DNA of 64,000 bases from SHYR01 sp036013055 (GTDB lineage Bacteria; Chloroflexota; Dehalococcoidia; UBA2979): positions 1 through 64,000 of the forward strand of contig DASCQM010000003.1 in the NCBI GenBank assembly GCA_036013055.1. Reading direction: 5' to 3'. The translations under genes and the position numbers were made by a program. Below are positions 1 through 8,621 of this stretch, one piece after another (the first letter of the stretch is position 1; each line of letters opens with the position of its first letter). The notes under the pieces were generated by a model. That model did not search any database and was not told the DNA's origin. It saw nothing but the letters and a program-made list of their open reading frames with translations.

Positions 1-678
1 CGCCATACCTACCAGTCACTACGTCCCGATCCCGCCTATGTTTCTCGCTCTCGCGCCAAGATCATGCGTGCGATGGAGCCTGAGACCGGACTGATCATCT
101 ACCAGCCCGAGCCGAAGGTACCGTTCTACCGTCGGTGGAACGTGCTCACTCCGATCGCCTCGGCCGCTGCCGCTGCCGCAATCAGCTTCGCAATCGCGAT
201 TGGATTCGGCGGTTCGGCCGCAACCACGGTCACGCCGGCAGTCGTCTCACCCGCTCCCGCCGTCTCACCCGCTCCCGCAGCATCACCAATCGACGACTCA
301 GACGCCGCACCACGACCTCCCGTGTCCGAGACTGAGAGCGAAGCGACACAGATCGTCGATCAGGCGGTCACCAAACTCGTCACGGCGCTCCAGGAAATCG
401 TCGTCGAGGCCGATACGGGCCAGCCGATCTCGCCGAGCCTGCTGCGCACCATCACCGAGAGCACGACGGTGGTCGCCACGCTGATCGACGCCGACCCGGA
501 CTCAATCGACCGCCTCTCTGTACTCTCCTACCTCGTCACTTCCGCCGAGGGTCGAGACACGTTGAGCCGCCTGCTGGTGCCAGCAGAGTCGATTCCGGCG
601 CTGGCCTCCGCTCAGGAAGCGACCAAGGACGGCGTGATCGTCGCCTCGCGTTACTTCGTAGCCGCGCAGAGCCAGTAG
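1..678 (+). CDS. Anti-sigma-factor-like membrane protein, 5'-truncated
   Basis: The reading frame is open back to the first base of the window, so the N-terminus lies outside; the first ATG (64) is probably internal. The visible part starts with a segment like LRPDPAYVSRSRAKIM, then one hydrophobic Ala-rich transmembrane helix (about residues 46-70 of the visible 225), a Pro/Ala/Ser-rich linker and a soluble helical domain of about 115 residues. The layout of a cytosolic head, single helix and outer helical domain resembles membrane anti-sigma proteins with a DUF5667-like outer part. An ECF sigma gene follows 211 bp downstream, but anti-sigma genes usually follow their sigma gene, so the partner may lie upstream of the window. 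The family assignment is inference from shape only. Confidence 0.5.
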   Translation, partial: RHTYQSLRPDPAYVSRSRAKIMRAMEPETGLIIYQPEPKVPFYRRWNVLTPIASAAAAAAISFAIAIGFGGSAATTVTPAVVSPAPAVSPAPAASPIDDSDAAPRPPVSETESEATQIVDQAVTKLVTALQEIVVEADTGQPISPSLLRTITESTTVVATLIDADPDSIDRLSVLSYLVTSAEGRDTLSRLLVPAESIPALASAQEATKDGVIVASRYFVAAQSQ

Positions 679-889
679 CGCTCTCACCGACCCTCCCGTA
701 CTCTCGGCGCTCCTCGACGGATATCGGGCGATCCTCGTACCGCGTCGCAACGTATCTGTACTGACGGGCCATGACGGAAGCTGCTGCATCTCACTTCAAA
801 GCTGACGGGCGCGCCCGGGAACCGATCTCGGTTGCATGACGTTACGGATGTAGCGGCTATACTGACGGAAGCGGCGGCCGGAGCATCGA

Positions 890-1606
890 TTGACTGATCA
901 ACCCTCCTCGCCGAACGACGACTTGAACGCGGCCGACGCCACGTCGGCTGACGTCACCTCGACCGACCGTTCGTCGCCGACGCTGCCGCTTGGCGCGGAG
1001 CGCAATCTCGTCGAACGTGCCGCCCGTGGCGAGCAGAAGGCGATGGGCGACCTCTACGACGCCTACCTGCCGCGCGTCTACCGCTTCTGCCTCTCCCGCG
1101 TGCGCGACGCTAGCGACGCCGAAGACCTGGCTGAGGAGATCTTCCTGAAGGTGCTTGGTGCCATCGAAAAGTTCGAGTGGCGCGCGCTGGGCACCGCCGA
1201 GCAGCAGCGCAGCCCCTTCGCTGCTTGGCTCTTTCGCATCGCGCGCAACCACGTCGTCTCGTTCCACCGCAAGAACGCGACACGCGGCCAGACGACGGAG
1301 CTCTCCGAGTCGATTCGCGACCAGCAGCGCGGCCCTCAGGAACTGATAGAGACGAAGATCGCCATCGAAGAGGTCTTCGAGGCCGTGCGTGAGCTGCCCG
1401 AGGCTCAGCGCGAGGTCGTGCTGCTGCGCTTCGCGGCGGGCCTGACCGTGGCCGAGACAGCCGAGACGCTGGGCAAGCAGCAGACGAACGTAAAGGTGCT
1501 CCAGCACAAGGGCGTTCAGCGGCTGAAGAAGATGCTGCTGGAGTCCGAGGACTCCGCCGAACCGACCCCGATCGACTCGCTGATCCGCCGGCAAGTCTCC
1601 TCGTAG
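890..1606 (+). CDS. ECF-type RNA polymerase sigma factor
   Basis: Directs core RNA polymerase to a dedicated promoter set. Sigma-70 region 2 is at about residues 47-120 (YDAYLPRVYRFCLSRV, then DAEDLAEEIF and WLFRIARNHVVSFHRK, the -10 recognition helix). Region 4 is at about 165-225 (LPEAQREVVLLRFAAGLTV, then an HTH ending in NVKVLQHKGVQRLKK). Region 3 is absent, as in ECF sigmas. The first about 40 residues are Asp/Ser/Thr-rich and disordered. The start is a TTG at 890 (TTG ACT GAT CAA), because the next ATG would cut into region 2. A TATACT hexamer at 858-863 may be its -10. The group and target promoters cannot be read from sequence. Confidence 0.9.
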   Translation: MTDQPSSPNDDLNAADATSADVTSTDRSSPTLPLGAERNLVERAARGEQKAMGDLYDAYLPRVYRFCLSRVRDASDAEDLAEEIFLKVLGAIEKFEWRALGTAEQQRSPFAAWLFRIARNHVVSFHRKNATRGQTTELSESIRDQQRGPQELIETKIAIEEVFEAVRELPEAQREVVLLRFAAGLTVAETAETLGKQQTNVKVLQHKGVQRLKKMLLESEDSAEPTPIDSLIRRQVSS

Positions 1607-1622
1607 GCAGCGCTGGCAGCGG

Positions 1623-3485
1623 CTACTGCTGCGTCTCGTCGATCCCGACTGCACCGTCCTCTTCGCTCGCAGCGACATCGCCGGACGTCGCCGGCGCATC
1701 GAACCAGCCGAAGAGCAGCGCACCGTGCTCCACACTCTCGAGCGAGTTCACAAACGCCGGAGCGTTGGGGAAGAAGCTCAGCCATTGCTGCGTCTGCACC
1801 GCGAAGTTGAACCACGCGAGCGGCCGCCGCTCATCGACGAGCAGGTGCGCAAAGCGCAGCGGATAGCCGTCAGGCCCGAGGTAGATGAAGGGTGCGAAAC
1901 CCTCGCCGGGCGGTAACCCGCCGACGAGCACCGATTCGTCCGCGCCGGCGGGCAGCAGCGCGCCGAGGTTGGCCAGCGAGCCAAGGTTGGCCAGCGCGGA
2001 CATCGCGCCCTCCGCTGCGCCGTCGCCACCCTCGATGATGTCGACCGCACGCTCGCTGACGACGACCCGCAGATCGCGCGCGCTTGCGCTCGGGAACGCC
2101 TCACGCAGCATCGCCGCGAGCCCAGCGACGTGCGGCGCGGCAGCCGATGTGCCAGCGAAGCTCGCGCCTCCCTCGACAGCACCGGCGAGCCCGGCGGGCG
2201 AGAGCACGTCGGGCTTGGTGCGGCCGTCGACCGTGGGTCCGCGCGACGAGAATGACGCGACGACGCCGGGGTCGAGCGCGGAGACGGCACCTACGGTGAG
2301 CACCAGCGGGTGGTCGGCCGGCTCCGAAAGCGAGCCCCCGACGGAGAAGATGTCGAGCGCCTCACCTCGGCCGGGCGAACCAACGAGCATCAGGTCGAGC
2401 CGCCGCGAGACGTCGTCGGATGCTCGCACGATGCGCACCCCGTACCGCCCGGACTGAGCGGCGAGGATCTGCATACCCTCGACGGGGTTGCCGGTGCAGT
2501 CCTGCGAGTGCCGTGAGGCACGCACGAGCGAGCCGTTCGGGCCAAACAGCTCCAGGTCATAGTCGGAGCAGGCAGCGCCCCAGGTGTCATCCCAGCGCAG
2601 CGAGACGATGATCAGATCCCCGGCGGAGAACTCGCGGCTGTTCTGCTGCAGCGAGGAAGTGAACTCGTGCACCGAGTCTTGATCGTCGTCGGTAAACGTG
2701 CCCGTCCAGTGCTGCTGCGACCAGTTGCCCGCGGCGACCGTCCAGAGCGTGCCGGCGCCGACACTACGCGAGACGATCTCGTCGACCGGCCCCGTGCCGT
2801 CCCCCGGCCCGTTATGGATGAAGCCGAGCGAGAAGGAGACGATCCCGACCTCCTGCTCAACCAGGTAGTCGACGGCGGCTGAGAGCTCGGTAATCGTCCC
2901 GAAGTTCACGAGGTAGAGTTCGGCGCCAGGCGCCACGCTGTGCACGATCTCCGCCGCGCGCGTCCCGTGATCGCTGCCGGCATCGATCGCTCCGTCCCCG
3001 CGAAAGGATCGCGTGACGACCTGCGACGGCAGCGTGTTGTCGAGCGCGTCCTCGTAGCCATCGAACCCGGCGTCGAGGATGGCCACCCGCACCTCGTGGC
3101 CGGTGAAGCCCGCGGCGCGCCAGCGATCGACACCGATCAGCGAGAGCGCCGTTGGCAGCTGCAGCGGAACCGCCTGCGCGGGCGGCTCGACCCGCAGCAA
3201 CTCGCGGGCGTTCGCAAGCTCGAGCATCCGCGACTCGTGCAGCCGCGCCTGCACCCGCTGGTGCGAGCGCAATTCGATCACGCCACCGAGGCCCTCGATG
3301 TACGCGACAACGTCGGACGGGTCGCCGAGTGCCGTCACCTCGACGCGCTGCCAATCGCCAGCGGCAGCCGGCGTCGCGACGGGAGGCCGATCGCTCGGGG
3401 CGACGCCGGCCGCAAGTGTGAAGGCGAAAGCGGCGACGGCAACGCAGACGACGAGCAGCGCGGCGCGCGAAACGGTGTTGGCCAT
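1623..3485 (-). CDS. Secreted subtilisin-like serine protease (S8 family)
   Basis: An extracytoplasmic endopeptidase of about 620 residues. The start at 3485 (MANTVSRA...) gives a clean Sec signal peptide and has GGAAGAG upstream; the longer open frame to 3668 is not protein-like. The catalytic triad is visible: Asp in VAILDAGFDGYED, His in SDHGTRAAEIV and Ser in GGASFAGTSAAAPHVAGL. A pre-protease domain (about residues 40-110) containing a VVAYIEGLGG segment looks like an inhibitor-type propeptide. A beta-rich insert lies between His and Ser. The last about 110 residues form a separate domain with the motif QTQQWLSFFPNAPAFVNSLE, which is shared with the C-terminus of the Ig-like protein at 12539-14644. 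The gene is convergent with the sigma factor gene. Confidence 0.92.
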   Translation of the reverse strand: MANTVSRAALLVVCVAVAAFAFTLAAGVAPSDRPPVATPAAAGDWQRVEVTALGDPSDVVAYIEGLGGVIELRSHQRVQARLHESRMLELANARELLRVEPPAQAVPLQLPTALSLIGVDRWRAAGFTGHEVRVAILDAGFDGYEDALDNTLPSQVVTRSFRGDGAIDAGSDHGTRAAEIVHSVAPGAELYLVNFGTITELSAAVDYLVEQEVGIVSFSLGFIHNGPGDGTGPVDEIVSRSVGAGTLWTVAAGNWSQQHWTGTFTDDDQDSVHEFTSSLQQNSREFSAGDLIIVSLRWDDTWGAACSDYDLELFGPNGSLVRASRHSQDCTGNPVEGMQILAAQSGRYGVRIVRASDDVSRRLDLMLVGSPGRGEALDIFSVGGSLSEPADHPLVLTVGAVSALDPGVVASFSSRGPTVDGRTKPDVLSPAGLAGAVEGGASFAGTSAAAPHVAGLAAMLREAFPSASARDLRVVVSERAVDIIEGGDGAAEGAMSALANLGSLANLGALLPAGADESVLVGGLPPGEGFAPFIYLGPDGYPLRFAHLLVDERRPLAWFNFAVQTQQWLSFFPNAPAFVNSLESVEHGALLFGWFDAPATSGDVAASEEDGAVGIDETQQ

Positions 3486-3651
3486 CGTCTCTTCCGAGCC
3501 TCGGGGCAGTTCAGCGGCAATGCGATGAGGGCAATGCCACGACACCCCGGCAACAGGTTGTCTGCGGTGGAGCAGGAGTGTAGTACGCGGCAGGTGGGCG
3601 TGGAGCGCGACCGCGTCACGCGCTACGCTTGCCGCGCGCAAGGAGTGCAAT

Positions 3652-3828
3652 ATGGCCCGACCCGGCAATGTCCCCGACGCCGCGACCTGTAATCACGAGG
3701 CGCTCTCCGCGCGCTGGCGAGACAACAACGGAATGACGGAGGGTGAACACCCGATCGGCTTCACCTGTCACCGTTGCCACTCCGAGTTCCTCCCGCCGCA
3801 AGTGCGCGACGGCAAGGTTCTCAAGTAG
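3652..3828 (+). CDS. 58-residue His/Cys microprotein, probable zinc binder
   Basis: A short ORF with a strong Shine-Dalgarno (AAGGAG, about 7 nt before ATG) and a possible TACGCT -10 just upstream. The product has one C-x-H near residue 13 and a CHRCH motif at residues 39-43, so up to four Cys/His ligands in a knuckle arrangement typical of tiny zinc-ribbon proteins. It is hydrophilic, with no signal peptide or membrane segment. It starts 167 bp from the divergent protease gene and 60 bp precede the next gene. The stop codon lies inside a 14-bp tandem duplication (3817-3844). Function unknown. Confidence 0.6.
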   Translation: MARPGNVPDAATCNHEALSARWRDNNGMTEGEHPIGFTCHRCHSEFLPPQVRDGKVLK

Positions 3829-3844
3829 CGGTTCTCAAGTAGCG
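3817..3844. repeat. Two tandem copies of a 14-bp unit over a stop codon
   Basis: GTTCTCAAGTAGCG occurs twice back to back (3817-3830 and 3831-3844). The TAG in the first copy ends the microprotein frame. It looks like a recent slippage duplication; the second copy is non-coding. Confidence 0.85.
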
Positions 3845-3875
3845 TCAGCATCCGCAGCCGCCACCAGAGCGCAGC

Positions 3876-3881
3876 TATACT
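3876..3881 (+). promoter_or_regulatory. -10 hexamer of a leaderless transcript
   Basis: TATACT stands exactly 6 nt before the ATG at 3888 and no Shine-Dalgarno sequence lies between, so transcription should start at or within a base of the start codon. The same geometry recurs at 10930, 23089, 32750, 34307, 40981 and 57931. Confidence 0.6.
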
Positions 3882-3887
3882 CGCACC

Positions 3888-4709
3888 ATGACTTCCAACC
3901 GTAGCGACGACGGCGGACTCTCACAGCCACCACCAGAGCACATCGAAGAACGTCCGGTCACGAACGCCGCCCGCCTGCTGATGGGCGGTCCGGTCGTGAT
4001 CGTCACCACGACCTACAAGGGCCAGCAGAACGCGATGCCGCTGGCGTGGTGCGCCCCACTCTCCGGCGACCCGCCGCTGATCGGCATCGCCATCGAACAG
4101 TCGCGCTACAGCGCGGAGATGGTGAGCCACGCTGAGGAGTTCGCGCTGAACTTCCCGAGCCGCCTCCTGCTCCACCACGTGCAGTACCTCGGCAGCCTGA
4201 CAGGCTCCGACATCGACAAGTTCGAGGCGACGCAGATGGAGACGTTCGGCGCTCGGCGCATCAACGCGCCGCTGATCGATGGTTGCGTCGCGTGGGTCGA
4301 GTGCGAGGTAAAGCAGGTGATCCCGATCGGCGATCACCTGTTGTTCGTCGGCCTGCCGGTCTCCGTGCAGGTAGATCCCGAGTCGTTCGATGCCAACTGG
4401 ACCGTCGACGAGCCGGAGTCACGCCCGCTGCACTTCGTCGGCGGCAACCATTACTCGACGCTCGACGGCATCCTCGAGGCGCGCATCCCCGGCCGCGGCG
4501 AGGCACCGGAACGGATCCTCGCGGAACGCATCGAGGAAGAGCTGGAGCTGACCACGGAGGCCCGCGAGCGGCGCGAGGAGCTGATGGGCAAACTCGAACG
4601 CGAGATCGAGCAGGGCAACGTGATCGATGTTTCGAAAGTCGCGCTCGACGACCTCCCCGATCTGCCGGACGTGCCACGAATCGTCGTCCCGGAGCGGAAC
4701 GAGGAGTAG
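3888..4709 (+). CDS. Flavin reductase-like (FMN-binding split-barrel) protein with acidic C-terminal tail
   Basis: Residues about 25-185 match the flavin reductase-like split beta-barrel family: LLMGGPVVIVTTTYKG, then NAMPLAWCAPLSGDPPLIGIAI and the FALNFPS segment that normally lines the FMN site. Members bind FMN and pass electrons from NAD(P)H or act as flavoprotein oxidoreductases of small substrates; the substrate here cannot be told. Residues about 195-273 are an added highly charged helical tail (ERILAERIEEELELTTEARE), uncommon in this family and possibly an oligomerisation or partner-binding segment. Expression is probably leaderless. Confidence 0.8.
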   Translation: MTSNRSDDGGLSQPPPEHIEERPVTNAARLLMGGPVVIVTTTYKGQQNAMPLAWCAPLSGDPPLIGIAIEQSRYSAEMVSHAEEFALNFPSRLLLHHVQYLGSLTGSDIDKFEATQMETFGARRINAPLIDGCVAWVECEVKQVIPIGDHLLFVGLPVSVQVDPESFDANWTVDEPESRPLHFVGGNHYSTLDGILEARIPGRGEAPERILAERIEEELELTTEARERREELMGKLEREIEQGNVIDVSKVALDDLPDLPDVPRIVVPERNEE

Positions 4710-4757
4710 GTCACCCGACAGAGTCGCGTCTGGAGACGTGTTTCCGAAGAGGCGGCG

Positions 4758-5462
4758 TTAGGCGGAGGTGCGAGCTTCTTCGTCAGCCTCGGCCACTGCG
4801 GCGTCATCATCAGCCGACGGCGGCACGATCGATCGCGGACCGCTGGGTGCGGCACGCTTCAGCGTCTCGTCCGCACGATCCGACGCGGCAACGACCTCGC
4901 TGACGTGCTGATCCGATGATCCCCTGATCGCGCCACCGAGGTTGGCGAGCTGCTCGCCCAGCTTGCCGGGGTGCGTCTCGCCGCTTGTCGCGGCATCGGA
5001 GAGCTCCGACTCACGATCGGCAAGGAAGCCGCGCACGACGGTGAAGGACTCTGAGCGCATCGCGTCGAGCATGCGCATCATCACCTTGCGCTGCTCCGAG
5101 AGGTTCTGTTCGAGGGCATCGACATCGGCATCGAATCGCGAGAGCGCGACCTCGACGGCGTCCTGCTGGTGGTCGGCGTAGGCGGCAAGCGGGTCGCGCT
5201 GATCGCTGATGCGCTGATGGGTCTCCTCGATACGCTGGCGCTGCTGGCCGAGGTACGTCTGGAACTGGCTGAGCACGAATTCCGACTGCTCACCGCCCAG
5301 CCGCTGCTCAAGCGACTGGAGGTTCGACTCTTCCGTCGCCGCGTACTCATTGAGCGGCCGCAACTGAAGCTCGAGGTTCTCAAGCAGCTGATCGACGGTC
5401 TGTCGCTGGTGACCGATCAGGTCTACGAGTGGCGTGATCTCCGACTCGACCTGCGTACGCAT
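4758..5462 (-). CDS. Coiled-coil protein of unknown function
   Basis: About 234 residues, nearly all helical and rich in Glu, Gln, Arg and Leu (for example QRQTVDQLLENLELQLRPLN), followed by an Ala/Asp/Glu-rich tail. No transmembrane segment or catalytic motif. The chosen ATG lacks a good Shine-Dalgarno, and the frame stays open and protein-like upstream to about 5570 (PLELDSQRLQRLVQYFSAQT), so the true start may be a non-ATG codon about 20-35 codons earlier. It is transcribed with, and just downstream of, the beta-lactamase-fold gene. Function not recognised. Confidence 0.65.
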   Translation of the reverse strand: MRTQVESEITPLVDLIGHQRQTVDQLLENLELQLRPLNEYAATEESNLQSLEQRLGGEQSEFVLSQFQTYLGQQRQRIEETHQRISDQRDPLAAYADHQQDAVEVALSRFDADVDALEQNLSEQRKVMMRMLDAMRSESFTVVRGFLADRESELSDAATSGETHPGKLGEQLANLGGAIRGSSDQHVSEVVAASDRADETLKRAAPSGPRSIVPPSADDDAAVAEADEEARTSA

Positions 5463-5575
5463 CTCGTTCAGAAGTTCGGTCTGAGCGCTGAAGTACTGGA
5501 CCAGGCGCTGGAGCCGCTGTGAGTCCAGCTCCAGGGGAATCTCGGGTTGTGGCTCAGCGGCACGGGCTCTTCGTC

Positions 5576-6793
5576 CTACCGCGAGCGGGATCCAAATGGC
5601 ATAGATGTGCTCTCCCCCGTCGCCATAACTTGTCGCCGATCAACCCTAGCATATGGGAATCGGGCGACGATCGAACTCAGGGTATTCCCCGATCCGGCCG
5701 CGCCAGAGCGCAGCAGCAGAGCCACGATCGCGAGGCCGAAGGCAGCTACCGCGCCAACGCGCACCGTCGTCTGCTCCCACCACGCGATCGCGGGGGCGGG
5801 GACGACGACCGGGACGGTTGGTGCTGCCGGAATCACTGCCGCAGGCTGCGGCGCTGCGGCCGGTACCGCGGGGACGGTGACGGCGACCGACGCCGGATCC
5901 GCGACCACTGGTGCGGCCTCGACGGCCGTCACAGGCACAGGCGGTTCGGTGACCGGCGGTGTGACCTCGAACGGAGCGGCGAATGCGTCGTAGGTGAGGC
6001 TCGCCATCTGGTGGATCGCGACGTACGAGTCGTCGATGTCGCGCTCCCACTCGGTCATCAGCACGAGCACGAAGTCGCCGCCGGGCGCGAAGACGATGCC
6101 CGCGTCATGCAGCGACTGCTCGATGATCCCCGTCTTGTGTGCGACGGCGATGCCGTCCGGCAGCCGCAGCGGGATCAGGTCGTTGATCTGCTGGTCGCGC
6201 AGTACCGTCAGCATCTCGTCGCTGGCGTCGCCGCTGACGATATCGCCGCGGTAGAGCCCCGCATAGAGCGCCGCGATGTCGGACGGGGTGGTGATGAAGG
6301 GGCCATCCAGAGATGTGCCGCCGAGCCCGAGCCGCGAGGGTGCCGCCGCGAGGGCGACGGGCGTCAGGCGCTCGTAGAGCGCGAGCGCGGACGAGTTCTC
6401 GGAGTGGATGATCATGCGACGCAGCGCCTCGCGCGCCTCGAACTCGATCGGCTGCTCCTGCCGCAACGAGGGCGGGTCATCGGCCCAGTGCCGCTCCTCG
6501 ATCGTGATCGTCTCATCGAGCGAGAAGTCACCGGCGGCCATCTGCTCGTACGCCTCGACGAGGATCAGCAGCTTGTATAGAGAAGCGGTGCGGAATGTAT
6601 CGCCGTCGTTCGCCGCGCAGATCGTGTCGTCATTGAGGTCGAGTACGACAAAGCCGACCTTCGCGGACAGATCTTCAGCCTCACCCTGTAGTGAGGGACA
6701 GAGTGTCGCCAACGGGTGCGGCGCGGCGCCACCGGCGAGCGGCGTCGAGGCGAACACCGCCACGACCACCATCAGTGGCAAGAAATTGCGCAT
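5576..6793 (-). CDS. Membrane-anchored serine hydrolase, class A beta-lactamase fold
   Basis: All three motifs of penicillin-recognising serine enzymes are present: SLYK (S-x-x-K, nucleophile) in TASLYKLLILVEAYEQ, SEN (S-x-N) in IIHSENSSALALY, and KTG in VAHKTGIIE. Start 6793 gives a signal peptide (MRNFLPLMVVVAVFAS). After the catalytic domain comes an about 85-residue Pro/Val/Ala linker and a transmembrane helix (VGAVAAFGLAIVALLL), then a short Arg-rich tail, so the enzyme is tethered to the membrane from its C-terminus. An omega-loop with the class A ExxxN signature is not clear, so peptidoglycan peptidase or esterase activity is as likely as beta-lactam hydrolysis. Confidence 0.82.
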   Translation of the reverse strand: MRNFLPLMVVVAVFASTPLAGGAAPHPLATLCPSLQGEAEDLSAKVGFVVLDLNDDTICAANDGDTFRTASLYKLLILVEAYEQMAAGDFSLDETITIEERHWADDPPSLRQEQPIEFEAREALRRMIIHSENSSALALYERLTPVALAAAPSRLGLGGTSLDGPFITTPSDIAALYAGLYRGDIVSGDASDEMLTVLRDQQINDLIPLRLPDGIAVAHKTGIIEQSLHDAGIVFAPGGDFVLVLMTEWERDIDDSYVAIHQMASLTYDAFAAPFEVTPPVTEPPVPVTAVEAAPVVADPASVAVTVPAVPAAAPQPAAVIPAAPTVPVVVPAPAIAWWEQTTVRVGAVAAFGLAIVALLLRSGAAGSGNTLSSIVARFPYARVDRRQVMATGESTSMPFGSRSR

Positions 6794-7029
6794 CAAGCGC
6801 ACGTGAGCCCCCGCTCTGACCGCTCCGGCCATGCCAACATTGTTGAGGACGGAACGGCGATGCGTCAATTTCGTCGTGCGCTCCGCCGGGGGGCGTTTGG
6901 TCACGGAGCTTGCGTTCGTCCGTCAGTTGACACCACGGCAGATGGCGGCAACCCTGAACCTAAGACGATCCCGCTACGGCGCCTCAGCGAAATCGGGACG
7001 GACACCTCAACTCTTTCTGGAGGAACCAC

Positions 7030-8259
7030 ATGGACTGGGCAGACTCACCCGATCAAGCAACCTTCCGTGACGAAGTAAAGACCTTCATCAAGGACCGTCT
7101 GCCTGAGCCGTATCGCAAGGCCGCCGAGGGCGGCGAGGAAGAGGGCGAAGGCTTCACCGGCGGCTGGCAGGCCGACCGCAAGTCAGACGACTCCACCCGC
7201 CGCGACACCGCGCAGGCATGGGCATCCGCGCTCGCCGAGAACGGCTGGATCGCGCCCCACTGGCCGAAGGAATACGGCGGTGCCGGCCTGACCACGATGG
7301 AGCAGTTCATCTACAACCAGGAGATGGCTGAGTCCGGCGCTCCGTCCGTCGGCGGCATGGGTGTCTCGCTGCTCGGCCCGACGTTGATCGTCCACGGCAA
7401 CGACGAGCAGAAGAAGGAGCATCTCTCGAAGGTGCTCTCCGGCGAGGTCGCCTGGGCGCAGGGCTACTCCGAGCCGGGCGCAGGCTCCGACCTGGCCGGC
7501 TTGCAGACGCGCGCGACGCGCGACGGCGACGACTATGTAATTAACGGGCAAAAGATCTGGACCTCCGGCGCACAGTTCGCTGACTGGCTCTTCGCCCTCG
7601 TCCGCACCGACCCGGACGCCCCGAAGCACCGCGGCATCTCCTTCGTGATGATGGACATCAACACGCCGGGACTGACCGTGCGACCGCTGATGGACATGGG
7701 CTGGAACGAACCGTTCAACGAGACGTTCTTCGAGGATGTACGCATCCCCGCCAAGAACCTCGTCGGCGAGGAGAACCGCGGCTGGTACATCGGCATGACG
7801 CTGCTCGACTTCGAGCGCTCCGGCATCGGCGGAGCGATCGGCTACCGCCGAAACCTCAAGCAGCTCGCTGAGTTCATCGACTCCGACGACGGAAAGGCGA
7901 TGACACGGGCGGACTACGACATCGCGTCGCGCCTCGACATCGTCGACCGTCACGTTGAGGTGGAGGTGCTCTTCAACTTCGCGTTCCGCATCGTCTCGAT
8001 GCAGCACGCCGGGGAGATCCCGAACTACGAAGCATCGATGAACAAGATGTACGGCTCTGAGGTGCACCAGCGGCTCGCCCGCTCTGGCCTGCGAGCATTC
8101 GGCCTCTACGGCAACCTCTGGGCTGAGGAGGATGGACCGATGAAGGCGCACTGGGTGCGCGACTACGTCGGCTCCACGCCGCACACGGTCTTCTCCGGCA
8201 GCTCGGAGATCCAGCGCAACGTGATCGCGACGCGCGGGCTCGGACTGCCGCGCGGCTAG
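7030..8259 (+). CDS. Acyl-CoA dehydrogenase family protein (FadE-type, long subunit)
   Basis: FAD-dependent alpha,beta-dehydrogenation of acyl-CoA thioesters, electrons passing to ETF. 409 residues with the usual order: N-terminal helical domain (WIAPHWPKEYGGAGL), middle beta domain (YSEPGAGSDLAGLQTRA and INGQKIWTSGA, flavin contacts) and C-terminal helical domain ending SGSSEIQRNVIATRGLGLPR. The position that carries the catalytic Glu in medium-chain enzymes (Y-E-G-T) reads F-S-G-S here, as in many mycobacterial FadE subunits of mixed oligomers. Strong Shine-Dalgarno GGAGG. An intrinsic terminator follows, and a second, shorter acyl-CoA dehydrogenase gene lies directly downstream, a plausible partner. 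Confidence 0.9.
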   Translation: MDWADSPDQATFRDEVKTFIKDRLPEPYRKAAEGGEEEGEGFTGGWQADRKSDDSTRRDTAQAWASALAENGWIAPHWPKEYGGAGLTTMEQFIYNQEMAESGAPSVGGMGVSLLGPTLIVHGNDEQKKEHLSKVLSGEVAWAQGYSEPGAGSDLAGLQTRATRDGDDYVINGQKIWTSGAQFADWLFALVRTDPDAPKHRGISFVMMDINTPGLTVRPLMDMGWNEPFNETFFEDVRIPAKNLVGEENRGWYIGMTLLDFERSGIGGAIGYRRNLKQLAEFIDSDDGKAMTRADYDIASRLDIVDRHVEVEVLFNFAFRIVSMQHAGEIPNYEASMNKMYGSEVHQRLARSGLRAFGLYGNLWAEEDGPMKAHWVRDYVGSTPHTVFSGSSEIQRNVIATRGLGLPRG

Positions 8260-8307
8260 GTCCCACTCGAAGCGACCGAGGGGGCAACTCCCCGGTCACG
8301 GTGAACG

Positions 8308-8334
8308 AAGAGGCCGGGCGATGCCCGGCCTCTT
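8308..8334 (+). terminator. Intrinsic terminator after acyl-CoA dehydrogenase gene
   Basis: A 12-bp perfect stem (AAGAGGCCGGGC / GCCCGGCCTCTT) with a GAT loop. The run of T is weak, as is common in GC-rich genomes. Confidence 0.8.
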
Positions 8335-8472
8335 CTCTGTCTGAAATTCGGGGTCAGAAGCGCCGTGTCACGAGCACGCTGCTGCCCCGTCGACCGCGTC
8401 GAATCGCGTCGTTTGGCGTCGCCTCGGGGGGCGGTGGCGAGGGGCCGCGGTAGCATCAGATTCGGACGGCCC

Positions 8473-8502
8473 TTGACCCCAGACTCGTGCGGCGTCAATA
8501 AT
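8473..8502 (+). promoter_or_regulatory. Sigma-70-type promoter for the second acyl-CoA dehydrogenase
   Basis: TTGACC (8473-8478), 18-bp spacer, AATAAT (8497-8502), about 120 nt upstream of the GTG start at 8622. It lies in the 362-bp gap after the terminator, so this gene is probably transcribed separately. Nothing else was recognised in the gap. Confidence 0.5.
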
Positions 8503-8621
8503 CCCTCCGGCTGAGCAGCGGCGGTTCAGTGTTCTCGTGTCCCCAGCGGACGCCTCTCGCCGCACTATTCTGCGAACCGACCGGCAGATCCAGAAGGACT
8601 GCCAGGTGAGAGGAGCCAACA

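Noticed and set aside
857..1735. 292-codon minus-strand frame over the sigma factor gene
   Set aside because: It is antisense to a clear sigma factor with region 2 and 4 motifs; composition is that of a shadow frame.
5463..5575. Fusion of the coiled-coil protein to the beta-lactamase-fold gene
   Set aside because: The hydrolase frame ends at a clear stop (5576) and the coiled-coil frame is in another phase with a stop near 5640, so they are separate genes.
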